A DNA stretch of 64,000 nucleotides from contig CP136062.1 of the NCBI GenBank assembly GCA_032622095.1, positions 154,126,875-154,190,874 on the forward strand, written 5' to 3'. Every line of letters starts with the position of its first letter. The first letter of the stretch is position 1. This document shows positions 1 to 11,772 of this stretch, in pieces. The stretch is from Siphonodentalium dalli. Taxonomy: Eukaryota; Mollusca; Scaphopoda; Gadilida; Siphonodentaliidae. A model generated the notes under the pieces. The model had not been told where the DNA came from. It saw only the letters and a list, made by a program, of their open reading frames with translations, and did no database searches. The position numbers were made by a program, and so were the translations under genes.

Positions 1-83
1 AACATTCAGATATTTTAACCTGAAAAATTGCATAAATCTAACATCTAGTGGTCTAACTCCAGACAAATTCACACGGCTACAGG

Positions 84-690
84 CGAGAGACCAGGACACA
101 CCGGGCTGATCATGGTTGTTCGGCCCGGTGGGAGAAAACTTTTGAATGGAAATTTCAAGCCTTATACTCCACATCAGGTTGGAAAATTCTCTAACTGATG
201 ACCATTTCAGTCCACAAGTTTTGACCAAATGTAGTAAAATATTGTTTTGTTAAACTAATTAGCAGTTTTGTATTGGCCAGGGGAGGACAATGACACACCG
301 GACCGACCATGGTTCGGCCCGTTGTGCGAAAATTTTGAAATCTGAGCACGAAAATCGCAAAATCCTGGCATCTAGACTAGCCTCAAGCCTTCCTAGAGTT
401 GGAAATTTCAAACCTGAAACCCCCACTTAGGTTGGAATATTTCCAACTGATGACAATTCCAATGACAATGTTGACCAAATGTATGACAATATTGTTTTCT
501 TAAATTAACTAGCAGTTTTTGACTGGTCACGGGGGAGCAATCAGGACACAAGCTTTCCAAGTGTTGGAAATTTCCAACCTGTCACCCCCCCCCCCAAGGT
601 TGGAAAAGTTCCAACTGATGACCATTTCGTTCCAAAATTTTGGAAAATATGAAAATATTGGTCCAAAAACAATTAATCCCAATTAAGCTC
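84..690. repeat. Degenerate tandem repeat, about three units of ~220 bp
   Basis: Three diverged units follow each other. Each carries a CACACCGG...CATGGTTCGGCCCG block, a palindromic GGTTGGAAATTTCCAACC-like block, CAACTGATGACCATTTC, and TTGACCAAATGTA. A related single unit lies in the opposite orientation near 28890-29240. No coding potential is seen. The family is not recognised. Confidence 0.75.
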
Positions 691-1130
691 CTCTCCAAAG
701 TTTCCACAATGACAGGGAAATAGTGTATTTGGCACTGTCAAATTCAACTATAATAGATAGGCCTAAATATAACTACAATATTAAATTATGTAAAAACGTC
801 ACAATGTTTTGCGCATGTTCTCTACAAACCCGCCATCCCAGGTGACACGTAGATGGGTGGACATGGTGATTTGAGTATGGCATTCAACATGTACGCATGT
901 AGGTAGTCGGTCAGATAGCTTGTTCAAACCAGATGTTAGGGTCCTGCAGATATTTCATAAATAATTTGATTTATATATCACCGGTGTAATTGGGTGTTCA
1001 TTGAAATGTCAAGCAAAAATAATAAAATGAAAACAAAAATACTAATAACAACTGTACCTTTTTCCACCCAACCCCCACGGCCCGCCCCCCCCCCCGGCTG
1101 CTAGCTCCAGTTTTAGCCAAACTTTACAAA
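691..1130. other. No gene recognised
   Basis: AT-rich sequence with a C-run near 1086-1099. No convincing exon, RNA gene or repeat is seen. Confidence 0.5.
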
Positions 1131-1258
1131 AGTGACAGAGTCAAGTTTGAGCTATTGGGATCCATGAGACAAACATTTCCTTTAGCACACCTTACAAGCC
1201 ACATCTCTCATTACTTTACTTTCATGTGGATCCGATTCCTCGGGATCACGTTGAAGCT

Positions 1259-2949
1259 ATTAGAGACCTTTCGCAAAACTCACGTTTACGATTACGGATA
1301 CGGATAGGGTACTACGTCACCAACCTTTGTGTACTTTCTAATCGTTCTCGTATTTTACTATCCGTAATAACGTTTACGATTTCATGGTTTCTAATAAGCT
1401 CAAATAACACCTGAAATTTATTTTCTGCAATATATCACTTGGCTCCGTTCGAGACTGTATATGTATATCATGTAAACCATACAGCTGTATTGAGCTACGA
1501 CCTCAATATGATGTTTAGATTGTCAATCACTGTACTCGTCGTCGTGAATCACGAGCTTCCCGCGAAATAAGAACGCTATTCACAACGGATAGCCATCGCT
1601 GGCTGCGACACAAAACTTTACAGTAAGAGGAGTGCACTATGAAACCAGTCGCCAAAAATACAGTATATAGTGTGCGATGCATGATGAGTTTTGAGTGATT
1701 ATTATGGGCAAGATAGTACACAATATATAGTGAAATTTAACAATTATTTAATTCAACAACCCATGGTGGAGTCCTAACGTGTGCAGTTATAGAATGCCTC
1801 AGGAGAGCCTAAAGAATGGCATAACCCTATTAATGAATAGTGAAAGATTTTGTGTTCTTTTCCCCTTTCCCGAATTGAATAGTTCATTCAATTTAATAAT
1901 ATTCGGTTTTCGGTAGAAGTTGGGTTTTATATATCTCTCTCGTAGAGTCTGTAATGCAGGGCATTTTAAAATTACATGGAATTCATAACCGAGTACTAAG
2001 TTACATAAAGTAATCTTTCTATCTAAGTAATCTGAACCTACCCTGGATCCCGATTCAACTGGTAAGTAGTGATTTCTGTTCCTGAACCGTAACTAAAAGA
2101 ATATTTGGCACACCCACCGGCATCACCAAAGATCAGCAGTCTTTGTCAGGTTTGTTCTTTGCATATCAGATTTCAACAACAATTTTTTTTTGAAATGCCG
2201 CTTCTGTTATCAGAATCGAGTAATTGCTCAAAATTAATGCTAACCACAGTCAACTATATCATAAAATTGCCCCAAACCTGTTATTTATCAACATTTTGTT
2301 CAACGAAATTTTGCCGGTTTGTCAAATATCTGACAAAAATGCAACTTGATGCACATCGCTTCTACCGTGTCGACTTTGTTTCGATTTGGTAGTAACAAAT
2401 CAGAAGTGATGCACATCAGCGAGCTCACCAACCGTATGTCGGATTTCCTAAACCCAAAGAGGTGAAGCCAAAATCGCATTGAAATCAAATCGCGGACTTG
2501 AAGGGGCTTGAACGACGGCGTCGTGGTTGACGTGAGGTCCAAATTCAGGAACCCCTCTTCCCCATAAGCATAACGTCTATCTGGTCACCCATGCTAACAA
2601 CGAACTGAATTTCCACCACATATGACCTGGCATTTATACCTGTGTTGCCACAATATATCACGAGAATCCAGGGTCGTACGTTGTGACTGGTCGAATTATT
2701 GACAAAATTAACATGTCATGATTATCGCATTGTTGCATATGAGACGATAAGTGAAGTATTAAGGGACTGTATACCAAACACACGCTTTGGGTTGTAAAGG
2801 TGGTACGAAATAATGATCGTACGTATTCGTCAAAACTCTTACGCGTAATCGTTTTCAGAAAGGACTTTTTGGCGATACGGATAGACTTACGACTACGAAT
2901 AGCTATCCGTATTCGTAATCGTAAACGTGAGGATGCGAAAGGTCTCTAA
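1259..2949. mobile_element. Non-autonomous DNA transposon with ~48 bp TIRs
   Basis: The left end (from about 1260) reads TAGAGACCTTTCGC followed by ACGTTTACGATTACGGAT. The right end (to about 2949) is its reverse complement with a few mismatches, covering about 48 bp. The 1.6 kb interior has no recognisable transposase. Flanking target duplications are not clear, so the superfamily is not assigned. It sits inside the repeat that resumes at 2957. Confidence 0.6.
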
Positions 2950-2956
2950 TTGTCAT

Positions 2957-3660
2957 GTGTTGGTCGTCCGCGCTTGATTCATCAACAATTCCTTTATCAC
3001 ACCTACAGGTCACATATCTTATCCGATTGTCACCAAGCTTCATATAGATCATCGGGGTGGCCTGGTAAAAATACATGGCTGCTAACAGCCATCTTTGATT
3101 TTATTTACTCTTTGTATGACCAAATCCTTTGGCACACCCTACAGGCCACATATCTCATCCGATCGTCACCATCCCCCCCCCCGAAATTCTGGTAAAAAAC
3201 ATGGCTGCCAACGGCCATGTTGTTTTTACTCTTTGTTTGACTGAATCCTTTAGCACACCCTACATGTAACATCTGATCGTCACCAAACTTCATATGGATC
3301 TTCAGGGTGACATCTTGATGGGAGCTAACCGTTTTTTCCGAATTCTGTTAAAAAAAAAACATGACTACCAGCGGCCATATTTGATTTCAAATTTGAATCA
3401 GCCGGCACAACATGAAGCCCACAATTATTAGTGAAATGTATTGAAAAGTTACAGGTACATGTATGTTTGGGATCACCTCTAGATGGGAACTATTGGATTT
3501 GAATGATTTTCTATGAAAAAATATGGCCACTGGCAGGCATCTTGTATTTTACTCTTGGCATCACTAAATTCTTTGGCACACCCTACAGGCCACAACCCTC
3601 ATCTGATTGTCACCAAACTTAATATGGATCATCGAGGTGACCTCTAGATGGGAGATTGCC
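2957..3660. repeat. Tandem repeat with GCACACCCTACAGGCCACA core
   Basis: Units start near 2990, 3127, 3252 and 3572. Each has the ACACCCTACAGGCCACAT core, then a TCACCAAACTTCATATGGAT block, then an ATGGCTGCCA/CGGCCAT block. An interrupted unit lies at 1180-1258, left of the TIR element. Such repeats are widespread in marine invertebrate introns. No coding capacity. Confidence 0.7.
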
Positions 3661-3669
3661 ATTTAATTT

Positions 3670-4023
3670 TTATTGTTGGCATACAAACAACACCGTGGTT
3701 GTGGGGTTCCACACAGCGGTACCACTATAATCAAAGTAATTGATTTGAAAAACGGAGTAAACTGTTGTTTGTGACGGCGATTCGAATTTAATATTTAAAC
3801 ATGGTGTGCACATATAGCAGGTACTTTGTTTTGTTTGTGGTATAAATGGGATACCAACATCAAATGTGTATTTATCTTTGACCATAATGCTTTTCGAAAC
3901 AATGTCGTCTTTCCCCAACGAGTGGTCTACTCTAAACTGCGTGTGTGCAATCGATGCGACAAACCAGCTCCGTGAATGCTGTCTGAACACCCACCCTCCC
4001 TCTTCACGTGAATGCAGCATCAA
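3670..4023 (-). CDS. Possible terminal exon of an unrecognised gene
   Basis: An open frame of 117 codons on the minus strand. The last ~85 residues look more protein-like than chance, with mixed beta-prone segments and two nearby Cys pairs (CYMC and TPC). An AG preceded by a CA-rich tract lies near 3937 and could be a splice acceptor, which would make the true exon about 3670-3936. The stop codon overlaps an AATAAA-like signal. No family was recognised and there is no partner exon, so this could be a chance ORF. Confidence 0.25.
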   Translation of the reverse strand: MMLHSREEGGWVFRQHSRSWFVASIAHTQFRVDHSLGKDDIVSKSIMVKDKYTFDVGIPFIPQTKQSTCYMCTPCLNIKFESPSQTTVYSVFQINYFDYSGTAVWNPTTTVLFVCQQ

Positions 4024-4257
4024 AACACACTCTCATCAGCCGTATCTGTAGTGGGGCTACCCTCTTCAGCTGAGACATCTAGTCTAGTTGCAAGGCATTC
4101 TGAAGATGTCCATTTTTTCTGCGACAATATTTTCAACAACTCAATGTCAATGGTGCTAAGGTGTTGCTGCTGTAAAAATACCTTTCTGATTCGGTGAATA
4201 TAATATCATCGACTGTCCTGTTGTTCCAGTTTACTCTTTCACCGACGACTACACATT

Positions 4258-4395
4258 TGAAACAAGAAAACCATAGTCAGAAATGGTAACGCCACCAAGA
4301 TTATAGAAATTATAAAAAATACATAAAATATTTTGATAACAATTGCGTTTAAACAAGTAATCCTTCAAATTATTACTAACAAAGCAAGTAAACGA
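4258..4395 (+). repeat. Copy of the 'GGTAACGCC' terminal sequence
   Basis: The stretch begins AAGAAAACCATAGTCAG, continues through ATGGTAACGCC, and is followed by ~100 bp of AT-rich DNA. It matches 9583-9715 and the outer ends of the large inverted arms at 7985 and 15848. It is probably a terminal fragment of the same transposon group. Confidence 0.6.
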
Positions 4396-4610
4396 CTGTG
4401 GGGTCACTCAACAGATTATAAAGACTTGGACTTAGTATACTGTAAATACTAAAATTAAAATGAAATAATTAAAAGATAAAATTTAGCAAGTAGTAAAAGT
4501 TAATTTTCTCATTTAAATTTGTTTTTTGGTTAAATAAAGCAATAATTTAAATGTAACATTTGGTTTTTTTAAAATGATTGACCGTGGCTCTTCCAATAAT
4601 TGCGCGACTG
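4396..4610. other. AT-rich stretch, nothing recognised
   Basis: Low-complexity A/T sequence with no feature found. Confidence 0.5.
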
Positions 4611-4614
4611 ACCT

Positions 4615-4850
4615 GGTCAATTGTTCTTAAGAAGTTGTTTTGAGAATTACTATGGAGGGAAATAGTTATGGCTGTGACTTCGCAAGTAATTAACTTGGTG
4701 ACGTGATGTTAACAAATCTGAACTCCAGTAAACCAAGGACGCTCCATACCAAATATAAGGTAAATTAATAATTCTTTAGAAGTTGTTTTAAGATTTACTA
4801 TGGAGGGAAAGAATTGTGGTGCTGGCTTCGCAACTATTTGTCCTCATTGT
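4615..4850. repeat. Two diverged units of a ~150 bp repeat (same family as 17330-17760)
   Basis: Each unit carries TTAAGAAGTTGTTTT, ACTATGGAGGGAAA and CTTCGCAA, followed by a GACCTG/GTGACGT block. The same order of blocks occurs in three units downstream at 17.3-17.8 kb. This is a non-coding dispersed repeat. Confidence 0.7.
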
Positions 4851-4859
4851 AACACAATA

Positions 4860-5240
4860 ACAAATATAAATATTAGTCACTCAGGCAATAGATGTATCTA
4901 TTCTGTATATTAAGTTATTGGGTCTTACGTGTCTTGAGATGTCTAAATAGTTTTCGATGGACAGATCGCACAAGGGACCCACGCCAATCTTCTGTTGGGA
5001 TTCCAATTGTTGGCTTATTAAATATGCACATATGCTTAAGATACAGTCGCGCACGAAGCACACTCCCGTAAGTCGGGTTTTGGATCCCAGTTTATGAAAA
5101 TATCATTGAAATAATCGGTTTCCCCCAATAAACATCCATATATTAAATATACATGTTTTGGAGCAGAATTAGGCAGTCCATATTGGACGCCATCATGGAA
5201 TTTATTTTGTTTTGTTTTAATTTTCACACATATTTATTAG
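4860..5240. other. No gene recognised
   Basis: Only short chance frames are seen. No repeat or RNA signature was recognised. Confidence 0.5.
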
Positions 5241-5285
5241 TTATGTGGATGGAGTTCTCATTAAACCTCACATCCTTATATTGGT

Positions 5286-5418
5286 TACAGTAATGCCCAA
5301 AGTAATTGACCACTTAACCACATCAGACTTATTGGTAATTTTTCAGGATTTAAAATCCTGAAAAATTACAAATAATTCTGCTCTGGTTAAGTGGTCAATT
5401 ACTTTGAACATTACTGTA
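5286..5418. mobile_element. Hairpin MITE, TA target type, copy 1 of 3
   Basis: A near-complete palindrome. The ends read TACAGTAATG and CATTACTGTA, the arm includes AGTAATTGACCACTTAACC, and the apex lies at GGATTTAAAATCC. TA flanks and CAGT-type termini suit a Tc1/mariner-type MITE. The same unit repeats every 175 bp. Confidence 0.8.
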
Positions 5419-5460
5419 TGAGGATTGAGTTATCATTAAACCTCAAATCCTTATATTGGT

Positions 5461-5593
5461 TACAGTAATGCCCAAAGTAATTGACCACTTAACCCCAGCA
5501 GAATTATGGGTATTTTTTCAGCATTTAAAATCCTGATAAATTACCCATTATTCTGCTGTGCTTAAGTGGTCAATTACTTTGAACATTACTGTA
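5461..5593. mobile_element. Hairpin MITE, TA target type, copy 2 of 3
   Basis: Tandem copy of the preceding hairpin, with a few uncompensated arm differences. It is separated from its neighbours by a ~42 bp spacer containing ATTAAACCTCAAATCC. Confidence 0.8.
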
Positions 5594-5635
5594 TGAGGAT
5601 TGAGTTATCATTAAACCTCAAATCCTTATATTGGT

Positions 5636-5768
5636 TACAGTAATGCCCAAAGTAATTGACCACTTAACCACAGCATAATTATGGGTAATTTTTCAGGATT
5701 TAAAATCATGAAAAAATACCCATAATTTTGCCGTGGTTAAGTGATCAATTACATTGGACATTGCTGTA
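5636..5768. mobile_element. Hairpin MITE, TA target type, copy 3 of 3
   Basis: Third tandem copy, exactly 175 bp after copy 2. The right arm is the most diverged of the three (GTGATCAATTACATTGG). Confidence 0.8.
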
Positions 5769-6050
5769 TGTAGATGGAGTTAAACCTCACAACAGTGTGT
5801 TGGGGATTTGGACCTTGACTTGGGACCTTTGGTTTTTAACGCAACAAATGCGCGTACACCATATACACAAATTTCTTATGTAACCAGAGTTTTTCTTGGA
5901 TAAGATGAGTTTGAAGCCTGCTAACATTTCAAAATGTTGTCAGTTTTGTATTCTCTGCAGCGGAACTCGACGCATTGAAGCAAAAGTTACAAGAGATAAA
6001 ATGTGTACGTAACGAGACTATAATACAAATGAAAAAATAATTTCAGGGAA

Positions 6051-6780
6051 GGGTGGGCGATACAGGGAACTAAGGGTTGAACCGATATAAATTTATAGAG
6101 CGATAATGACCAATGTTGACATATTATGCATCTCAAGTTACTCAACTCTACTGAACATTGCAACAAGGCTATAAAATAGGGGGTGTCAGAATCTTAGTCA
6201 TCTCTATATAGTGCCAGAATGGTCATTTATGGATTTCTATAAGATGTTGGGTTGGTTATATGGACTCGGAGAAAAAGGGGGTTGTACCGATGAACTGACA
6301 TAAATTAGTGGAGCGATGTTGCCATGTAATGTATCGCGACTGTACTAAAGCAGCAATGATATAAAATTGGGAGGGGGGGGGGGGTCTGAAATTATCTCTA
6401 TGTCTATAGATGGCACCAGGATTATATAGAAAGGAATAGCAATTGATATACGTATACGGTATTCTATAGTAATACCATAGACATATAAGTACAAGTATCA
6501 CGCGATAAAATATTACGTAACGTGACTTTTCCGATGAAAGAAATAAATAAATTGGACCGGGATTAGAGGTTGGGTTCGTTATATGTGGATAATTGGATAT
6601 GGAATTCATACCGATGAAACGATACAAATTAGTGAAGCGATAAAGACCAATGTTGACACTTAGTCAGGCTACGCGGGAGAAAATAGGGGTTGATACGATA
6701 GACCGAAATAAATTTGTCGGGTGATAATGACCAATGTTGATGTATAAAGTAACGCGACTGTACTGTCGCACAATTATCAG
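6051..6780. repeat. Degenerate long-period repeat
   Basis: A block containing GGTTG(A/T)ACCGAT, AAATTAGTGGAGCGAT and GACCAATGTTGAC recurs near 6075, 6280, 6605 and 6685. The spacing is irregular and indels are many. No coding sequence is seen. A G-run lies near 6370. Confidence 0.55.
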
Positions 6781-7320
6781 GTGTAACCGGTCAAATATGG
6801 ACTCTAGTGCCCAATATGGAACAGCTCAGAAAATATTTGCAGGGCCCTATAATTTATTTAACATGGCATTTGCCATTAAAATCGATTTATGTCGATAAAA
6901 CTGTCATTTTTTCAAAATTTTAAGCTGAGACTTGGTGTATGTGCGTGGGATAGTTATATATTCCTAAAATGACAGAGTACAGCACGTAATTATGTTTTAG
7001 ATGGAAGAAATTGAATTTGTTTTCGATAATAAATTTGCAGCGTGGACAGCTGGCGTGGACGGGTCAACCCGGTCATCGAGTGCGCTCAATTTGTAAACAA
7101 AGTTTTGTCAATAGTCGTTTTGGTCAAACTATCCCTTTTTAGACCGGGACAGCAGATCCGAATAGTAGCTAAGATGTATTTAGATAGAATTATCAAAAGA
7201 ATTTGACCGATTCGGGTGTAGTTTAAGAGAATCGAGTGGAGAAATCTTGGTGATAATTCCAGAAAATAAAGATGGAGGAGAATCACAATGAAACTACCCA
7301 CAATTCACTTCACTACACCA
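6781..7320. other. No gene recognised
   Basis: Ordinary AT-rich sequence with no supported feature. Confidence 0.5.
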
Positions 7321-7322
7321 GG

Positions 7323-7795
7323 GGGGTTCGCAATGGGTTACACATTATTTTCAGTCTATCAAATTATTTATATTTTCAACAACAAGTGACTTTAAGTTTA
7401 CAATTTCAGCCTATCCTGACTCTATCGATACGATTTATCATATTTTCATAAACATATTATACACCGCTGGCGTTAACTTTACAATGTCGGTATCTACGTG
7501 ATTCTATCGGTACGATTGAGTAATGGTACAAAACAAAATGTCCAAGAATACATTAGGGGTTCCCAATGGGTTATATATTATTTTCAGTCTATCAAATTAT
7601 TTATATTTTCAACAACATATTATTACACCGATGACTTTAAGTTTACAATTTCAGCCTGTCCTGACTCTATCGATACGATTTATCATATTTTCATAAACAT
7701 ATTATACACCCCGGTGGCGTTAACTTTACAATTTCGGCATCTACGTGATTCTATCGGTACGATTGAGTAAGGTACACAAAATCTCCAAGAATACA
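7323..7795. repeat. Tandem duplication, two units of ~233 bp
   Basis: CAATGGGTTA begins at 7331 and again at 7564. Both units run through TTTCAGTCTATCAAATTA, TCTATCGATACGATTTATC and GATTCTATCGGTACGATTGA. Divergence is low, which suggests a fairly recent duplication. An open frame across the second unit is an artefact of the repeat. Confidence 0.85.
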
Positions 7796-7984
7796 TTCGC
7801 CCTGTCCACCACACAATATCAAAATCACAGAAACTAGATACACCACATGTGGCGTAACTATTTCAGGCTGCATGCTGAAACAACACAGCTCGGAAGCAAA
7901 CAGTCATTTAATTAATACAGACCATAGGCGCCACCCTCACTCCTTTGTCGGCGATATTTCTACCGGCTCGTCGGTAAAGTGAGA

Positions 7985-9572
7985 ACAACACAACCATAGT
8001 CAGAAATGGTAGCGCCCTCAATATAATATTATTAGCCATATATGCAATATAACAACTTTAATGGGGTGATTGTGAAAAATCTGTTAATAGGTAACGCCTA
8101 TGTAGTTGATTATATGTCATATTTTTTTCTAATTTCATTTGAAATAGCTAGTGGTCAGAGTAGCGCATCAAATAGAATGTAGAATAATAATCGGGCAAAA
8201 TTTTGCGATCTTCGTAACATGGTTCAAGTACGAGCACGTACATTTCTAATCACATTTAGTATCCAATTACGCAAATACCGAGTATGTTTTACTCACATTT
8301 AGTCCACCCCTCCTGCGACAGGGTCAGATATATATATATACACTCTAGGAGGGCGTAATATTGATCTAAGAATTGCTTCAGGTAATGCACTCCTGATATG
8401 ACCTCTCATAAGGATTAATTAAAATATATGTATGGTTCCATGAGGGCGAATTAAAATATGGTCACACCAGAGAGGGTAAATTAATATATGGTCTCATCAC
8501 GGTTAAATAAAATATGGTCCCATGAGGTTAATTAATATATCATCCAATAAGGGTTAATACAATATGGTCCCATGATGGTTAATTAAAATTGTTCCTTGAT
8601 TGTTAATTAAAATATCGTTGAGGGTTAATAAAAAATATGGACCCATAGTGTTAATTGAAATATGGTCCCATTAAGGTCAATTAAAATATGGTAACGTGAC
8701 TTAATTAAGAATAAATATATGGTCCCATTATGAGGGTTAATTAAAATAAAAATATGGTGCCATCAGTGTTGATTAAACTACGGTCCTACTGGGGTAAAAT
8801 ACAATATAGTCCCACGAGGGTCAATTAAAATATGGTCCAATGATGACTAATTATAATATGCTCCTCCCCCATGAGGATCAATTACAACTATGGTCACGGG
8901 AAGGGGTGGGTAATTTCTGAACAGTCTTCAATTCATATAGCATTCTGATACATCCTCGGTACACATAAATAAAAATGATGTTTATAATTAGGCCACAACC
9001 AATGTGAAGGGTTAGTGTTGGAACTTTTCTTAATAACATTTCTATTCATAGGTCCGATATATTCCGCATACACAGAAAAGAAAAGTCAATATTTACAAAC
9101 AGCACGAAGGAGTAACGCGGGAATTGGTTAATAATGACCATCCCAAATCATTTAGAATATAACATGCCGATATTTGTCGCGTATAACTAAATGAAAAAAA
9201 TTCACTAAACGATATATGTTACGTGAAAATAAACGAAACATGTTCAAATAACAATGCAACAAAGCAAGTTAAAGAACAATATAAACACATAACGCACAGT
9301 GCGCTAATGATTAATGACCTTGCACTTCTTGGCATGCAATAACAAACCATGGGCCAATCAAGCATGTCTCGAGAGACGCCCGCTGGATGAAATAATAATG
9401 TAAATGACAATAAACGAAATTGAAATTCCCAACTACACCTTTTACTTGACTCGGCCTCGGGGTCGCACTACAACTTTAATGCGTCCCAAAAATCCCAATT
9501 TCTATAACTAAAACCCCAGCGCCCATACATAACCAAGAGACAGCAGCTTGTAATACACGCGGGCGTGAAATA
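7985..9572 (+). mobile_element. Left arm of a large inverted repeat (transposon-like, ~1.6 kb)
   Basis: The whole stretch is matched in reverse complement by 14093-15848. The outer end reads ACCATAGTCAGAAATGGTAG then CGCCCTCAA. The inner end reads ACACGCGGGCGTGAAATAA. The arm contains an AT-rich minisatellite (8380-8900) and a further inward GGAGGGCGTAATATT motif at about 8350. No transposase is recognised. The pair may be two opposed copies of one element or a single foldback unit around 9573-14092. Confidence 0.7.
8380..8905. repeat. AT-rich minisatellite
   Basis: Roughly fifteen degenerate units of ~30-35 bp, with consensus near GGTTAATTAAAATATGGTCC plus CATGA. The same array appears in reverse complement at 14925-15440 in the opposite arm. 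Confidence 0.8.
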
Positions 9573-9984
9573 AACCCTCACAAGAAAACCATAATATAAA
9601 ATGGTAACGCCCTCAAGATCATATTATTAGCCATAAATATAAATTATAATATAAAATATATTGGTTGCATGAATTCCGTTTAAATAACTACGGCTTATTA
9701 CTGCAGGTTTCTCATTCACCACACCAGAAAGCTCCTAAATGCGGATCAAAAATCGGAGGCATTGTGTTTCCGCCATAAAATCTTCAATAGTGCATGACCC
9801 AGCCATTGTTCATACCTAAACATAGAAAGCAATTAACGCGGTCATAATAGTTACACACTGCAACTTTAAGACATCCAGCGAATACACACCCACGAAAACA
9901 CGAAATGTGTTGTCTTGCGAGATATCCCATCGCTATAGCTCAATTTTACACGGCCAGATTAGCCTTTCTACAATATCCTAAAAC

Positions 9985-10608
9985 AATGAAGCTTCACAAA
10001 TCATCGGCATAGTCAATAGAACTTTCACGAACTTGGACATCGACACTTTCCAATCGCTCTACATAAGCATGGTCAGACTTATCATCGAATACTGTAACTC
10101 TGCATGGAGCCCACATCACAAATATCAAAGCATTGTGTTAGAGAAATACAAAGAAACGCAGCGAAACTAGTTCGTCAAATCAAAACTATATGCTACCGAG
10201 GCCGAATGGTAAGACTCAATTAGATGTCTTTAAAATATCGAAGATTTAGATGAGATCTAATCGAGGTATATAAACTGTTGAATGGTCATTACAATATCAA
10301 TGCCTGTGACCTATTAGAAACACATTCATCAGGAAGAACAAGAGGACATAATAAAAAGCTACAGATGCACATTGTTAACAAGGCCATATATAGGAAAATA
10401 TTTCTTCACACAGAGGGTGGTAAATAGCTGGAACTATCTGCCAGACTTCGCTGTTAAGGCTCCAACACTCGATCAATTCATAATATACATAGACTCATTC
10501 TTCTATTATATAAAATACGAGTTCGACGACAATTTTAATATGTTCAAGTTACTCACAAGTAAATATCGAAAGACGATACCTATATTTGTAAACAAACATT
10601 GCAAATAA
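9985..10608 (+). pseudogene. Non-LTR retrotransposon ORF2 3' end, broken
   Basis: Conceptual translation gives residues typical of the segment after the catalytic palm of non-LTR reverse transcriptases. One piece has a RTFTNLD...LYISMVR...EYCNSAWSPH pattern. After stops and frameshifts, a second reads YKLLNGHYN, then SSGRTRGH, then a FTQRVVNSWNYLP block. This order is the usual C-terminal one of Jockey/CR1-like ORF2. The catalytic half is missing and stops interrupt the frame, so it is dead. It lies between the two opposed arms. Confidence 0.7.
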
Positions 10609-10659
10609 TGTTATTGGGACGAAAAGTCGCAAGACTTGTTCCGTATGATGACGATTCTG

Positions 10660-10690
10660 ATTCTGATGATGATGATGATGATGTGATTGA
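10660..10690 (+). repeat. (GAT)n microsatellite
   Basis: A short GAT/GAC run that encodes only an Asp-rich low-complexity stretch. Confidence 0.8.
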
Positions 10691-10731
10691 TAGAACAAAC
10701 CACTATTATGATGGTCGTGTCGTTATTTGTT

Positions 10732-11147
10732 TAAAATACGTATCAATTGACATATACGCACCCGTTCCCTCATTAAAATCAACATATTTCGATCATTTTA
10801 GGGGATCTCCGAGAATTCGGGGATCTCCGCAAATAGATCTCCGCAAATAGGGACCTACTGCAAATTGTCACACCAATCAGCACCAATTTACGAAGCGTGG
10901 CTGACTCGGCTGTATCCGACTAACCTCATTAAAATACGTATCAATTGAGATATACGCACCCGTTCGCTCGTTAAAATCTAAATATTTAGACCGTTTTAAG
11001 GGACCTCCGCGAATTCGGGATCTTCGCAAATTTACTTCCGCAAATAGGGGACTTACTGCAAACTGTCACACCGATCAGCACCGGTGGCTGACTCGGCTGT
11101 CTCAGACTACACTCTTTAAAATACGTATCGATTGACATACGCATTTT
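10732..11147. repeat. Tandem repeat, two full ~195 bp units plus a partial one
   Basis: Units begin TAAAATACGTATCAATTGA near 10732, 10930 and 11118. Both full units contain CTCCGCAAATAGG, GCAAACTGTCACACC-like and GTGGCTGACTCGGCTGT blocks. Non-coding. Confidence 0.8.
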
Positions 11148-11556
11148 ATACTTCTTCATTTCTTCTATTTGTATTTGGCATAGCTTACCACAAACGACAA
11201 TAAACGAAATTGATATTCCAACTACACCTTTTACCGGACTCGGGGTCGCACTACAACTTTTAATGTATAAACAACCGGAAAAACCCATTATCTATAAATA
11301 AAACGCTCAGCGAACAATAGGTATCTAGAATCTCTAGGTTAGTATACACCCGAGGGCGTAATAAACTAGTCTGTCCAAGATGGCAAGCGTTAGCTCAAAC
11401 ATGTGCTATGTTTGAAGTCACACTACACCATTATAAGAAATTAACCCACCATGAACTGAATGGATAGCATAACTATTAACCGAAGGTGTGGAAAATGGAT
11501 ATATAAGGAAATACACAATGTTTATGGATTGGTTGGCCCGAGATAGTGTGGCACTG

Positions 11557-11772
11557 TTTGCTGTTTCTATTGTTTGTGGACCAGAACTTGTCCAGAACCA
11601 CGTGCTCAAACGGACAAATTGCGGTTGTAAGATGGATAACTCAAAATCAAGTGGTTACTATTAACAATAAAAACCACTTGATTTTAGAGTTATCCAATTT
11701 ACAACCGCAATGTGTCCGTTTGAGCACGTGGTTCTGGACAAGTTCTGGTCCACAAACAATAGAAACAGCAAA
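11557..11772. mobile_element. Palindromic MITE with ~100 bp arms
   Basis: The arms start TTTGCTGTTTCTATTG and TTGTGGACCAGAACTTG and mirror each other to the last base. The apex is a ~16 bp spacer around 11660. A few arm mismatches (for example AAGATGG versus CCAATTT) are near the apex. Transcripts would fold into a long hairpin. No TSD could be fixed. Confidence 0.8.

Larger units (their letters stand above)
9583..11370 (+). mobile_element. Composite segment bounded by the same terminal motifs
   Basis: It starts with an AAGAAAACCATAATA...GGTAACGCCCTCAAG terminus like that at 7985. It ends at ACACCCGAGGGCGTAATAAA near 11366, which is a third copy of the inner arm end. The part at 11196-11366 repeats 9400-9572. 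The interior holds a LINE remnant and a tandem repeat. It may be a third, heavily invaded copy of the arm element. Confidence 0.45.

Noticed and set aside
5286-5768. CRISPR-like array of regularly spaced hairpins
   Set aside because: The 175 bp period, nearly identical spacers and TA/CAGT termini indicate a tandemly duplicated MITE in a eukaryotic genome.
8380-8905. Possible replication origin or scaffold attachment region
   Set aside because: The AT-rich array is a minisatellite present in both transposon arms; sequence alone does not support an origin.
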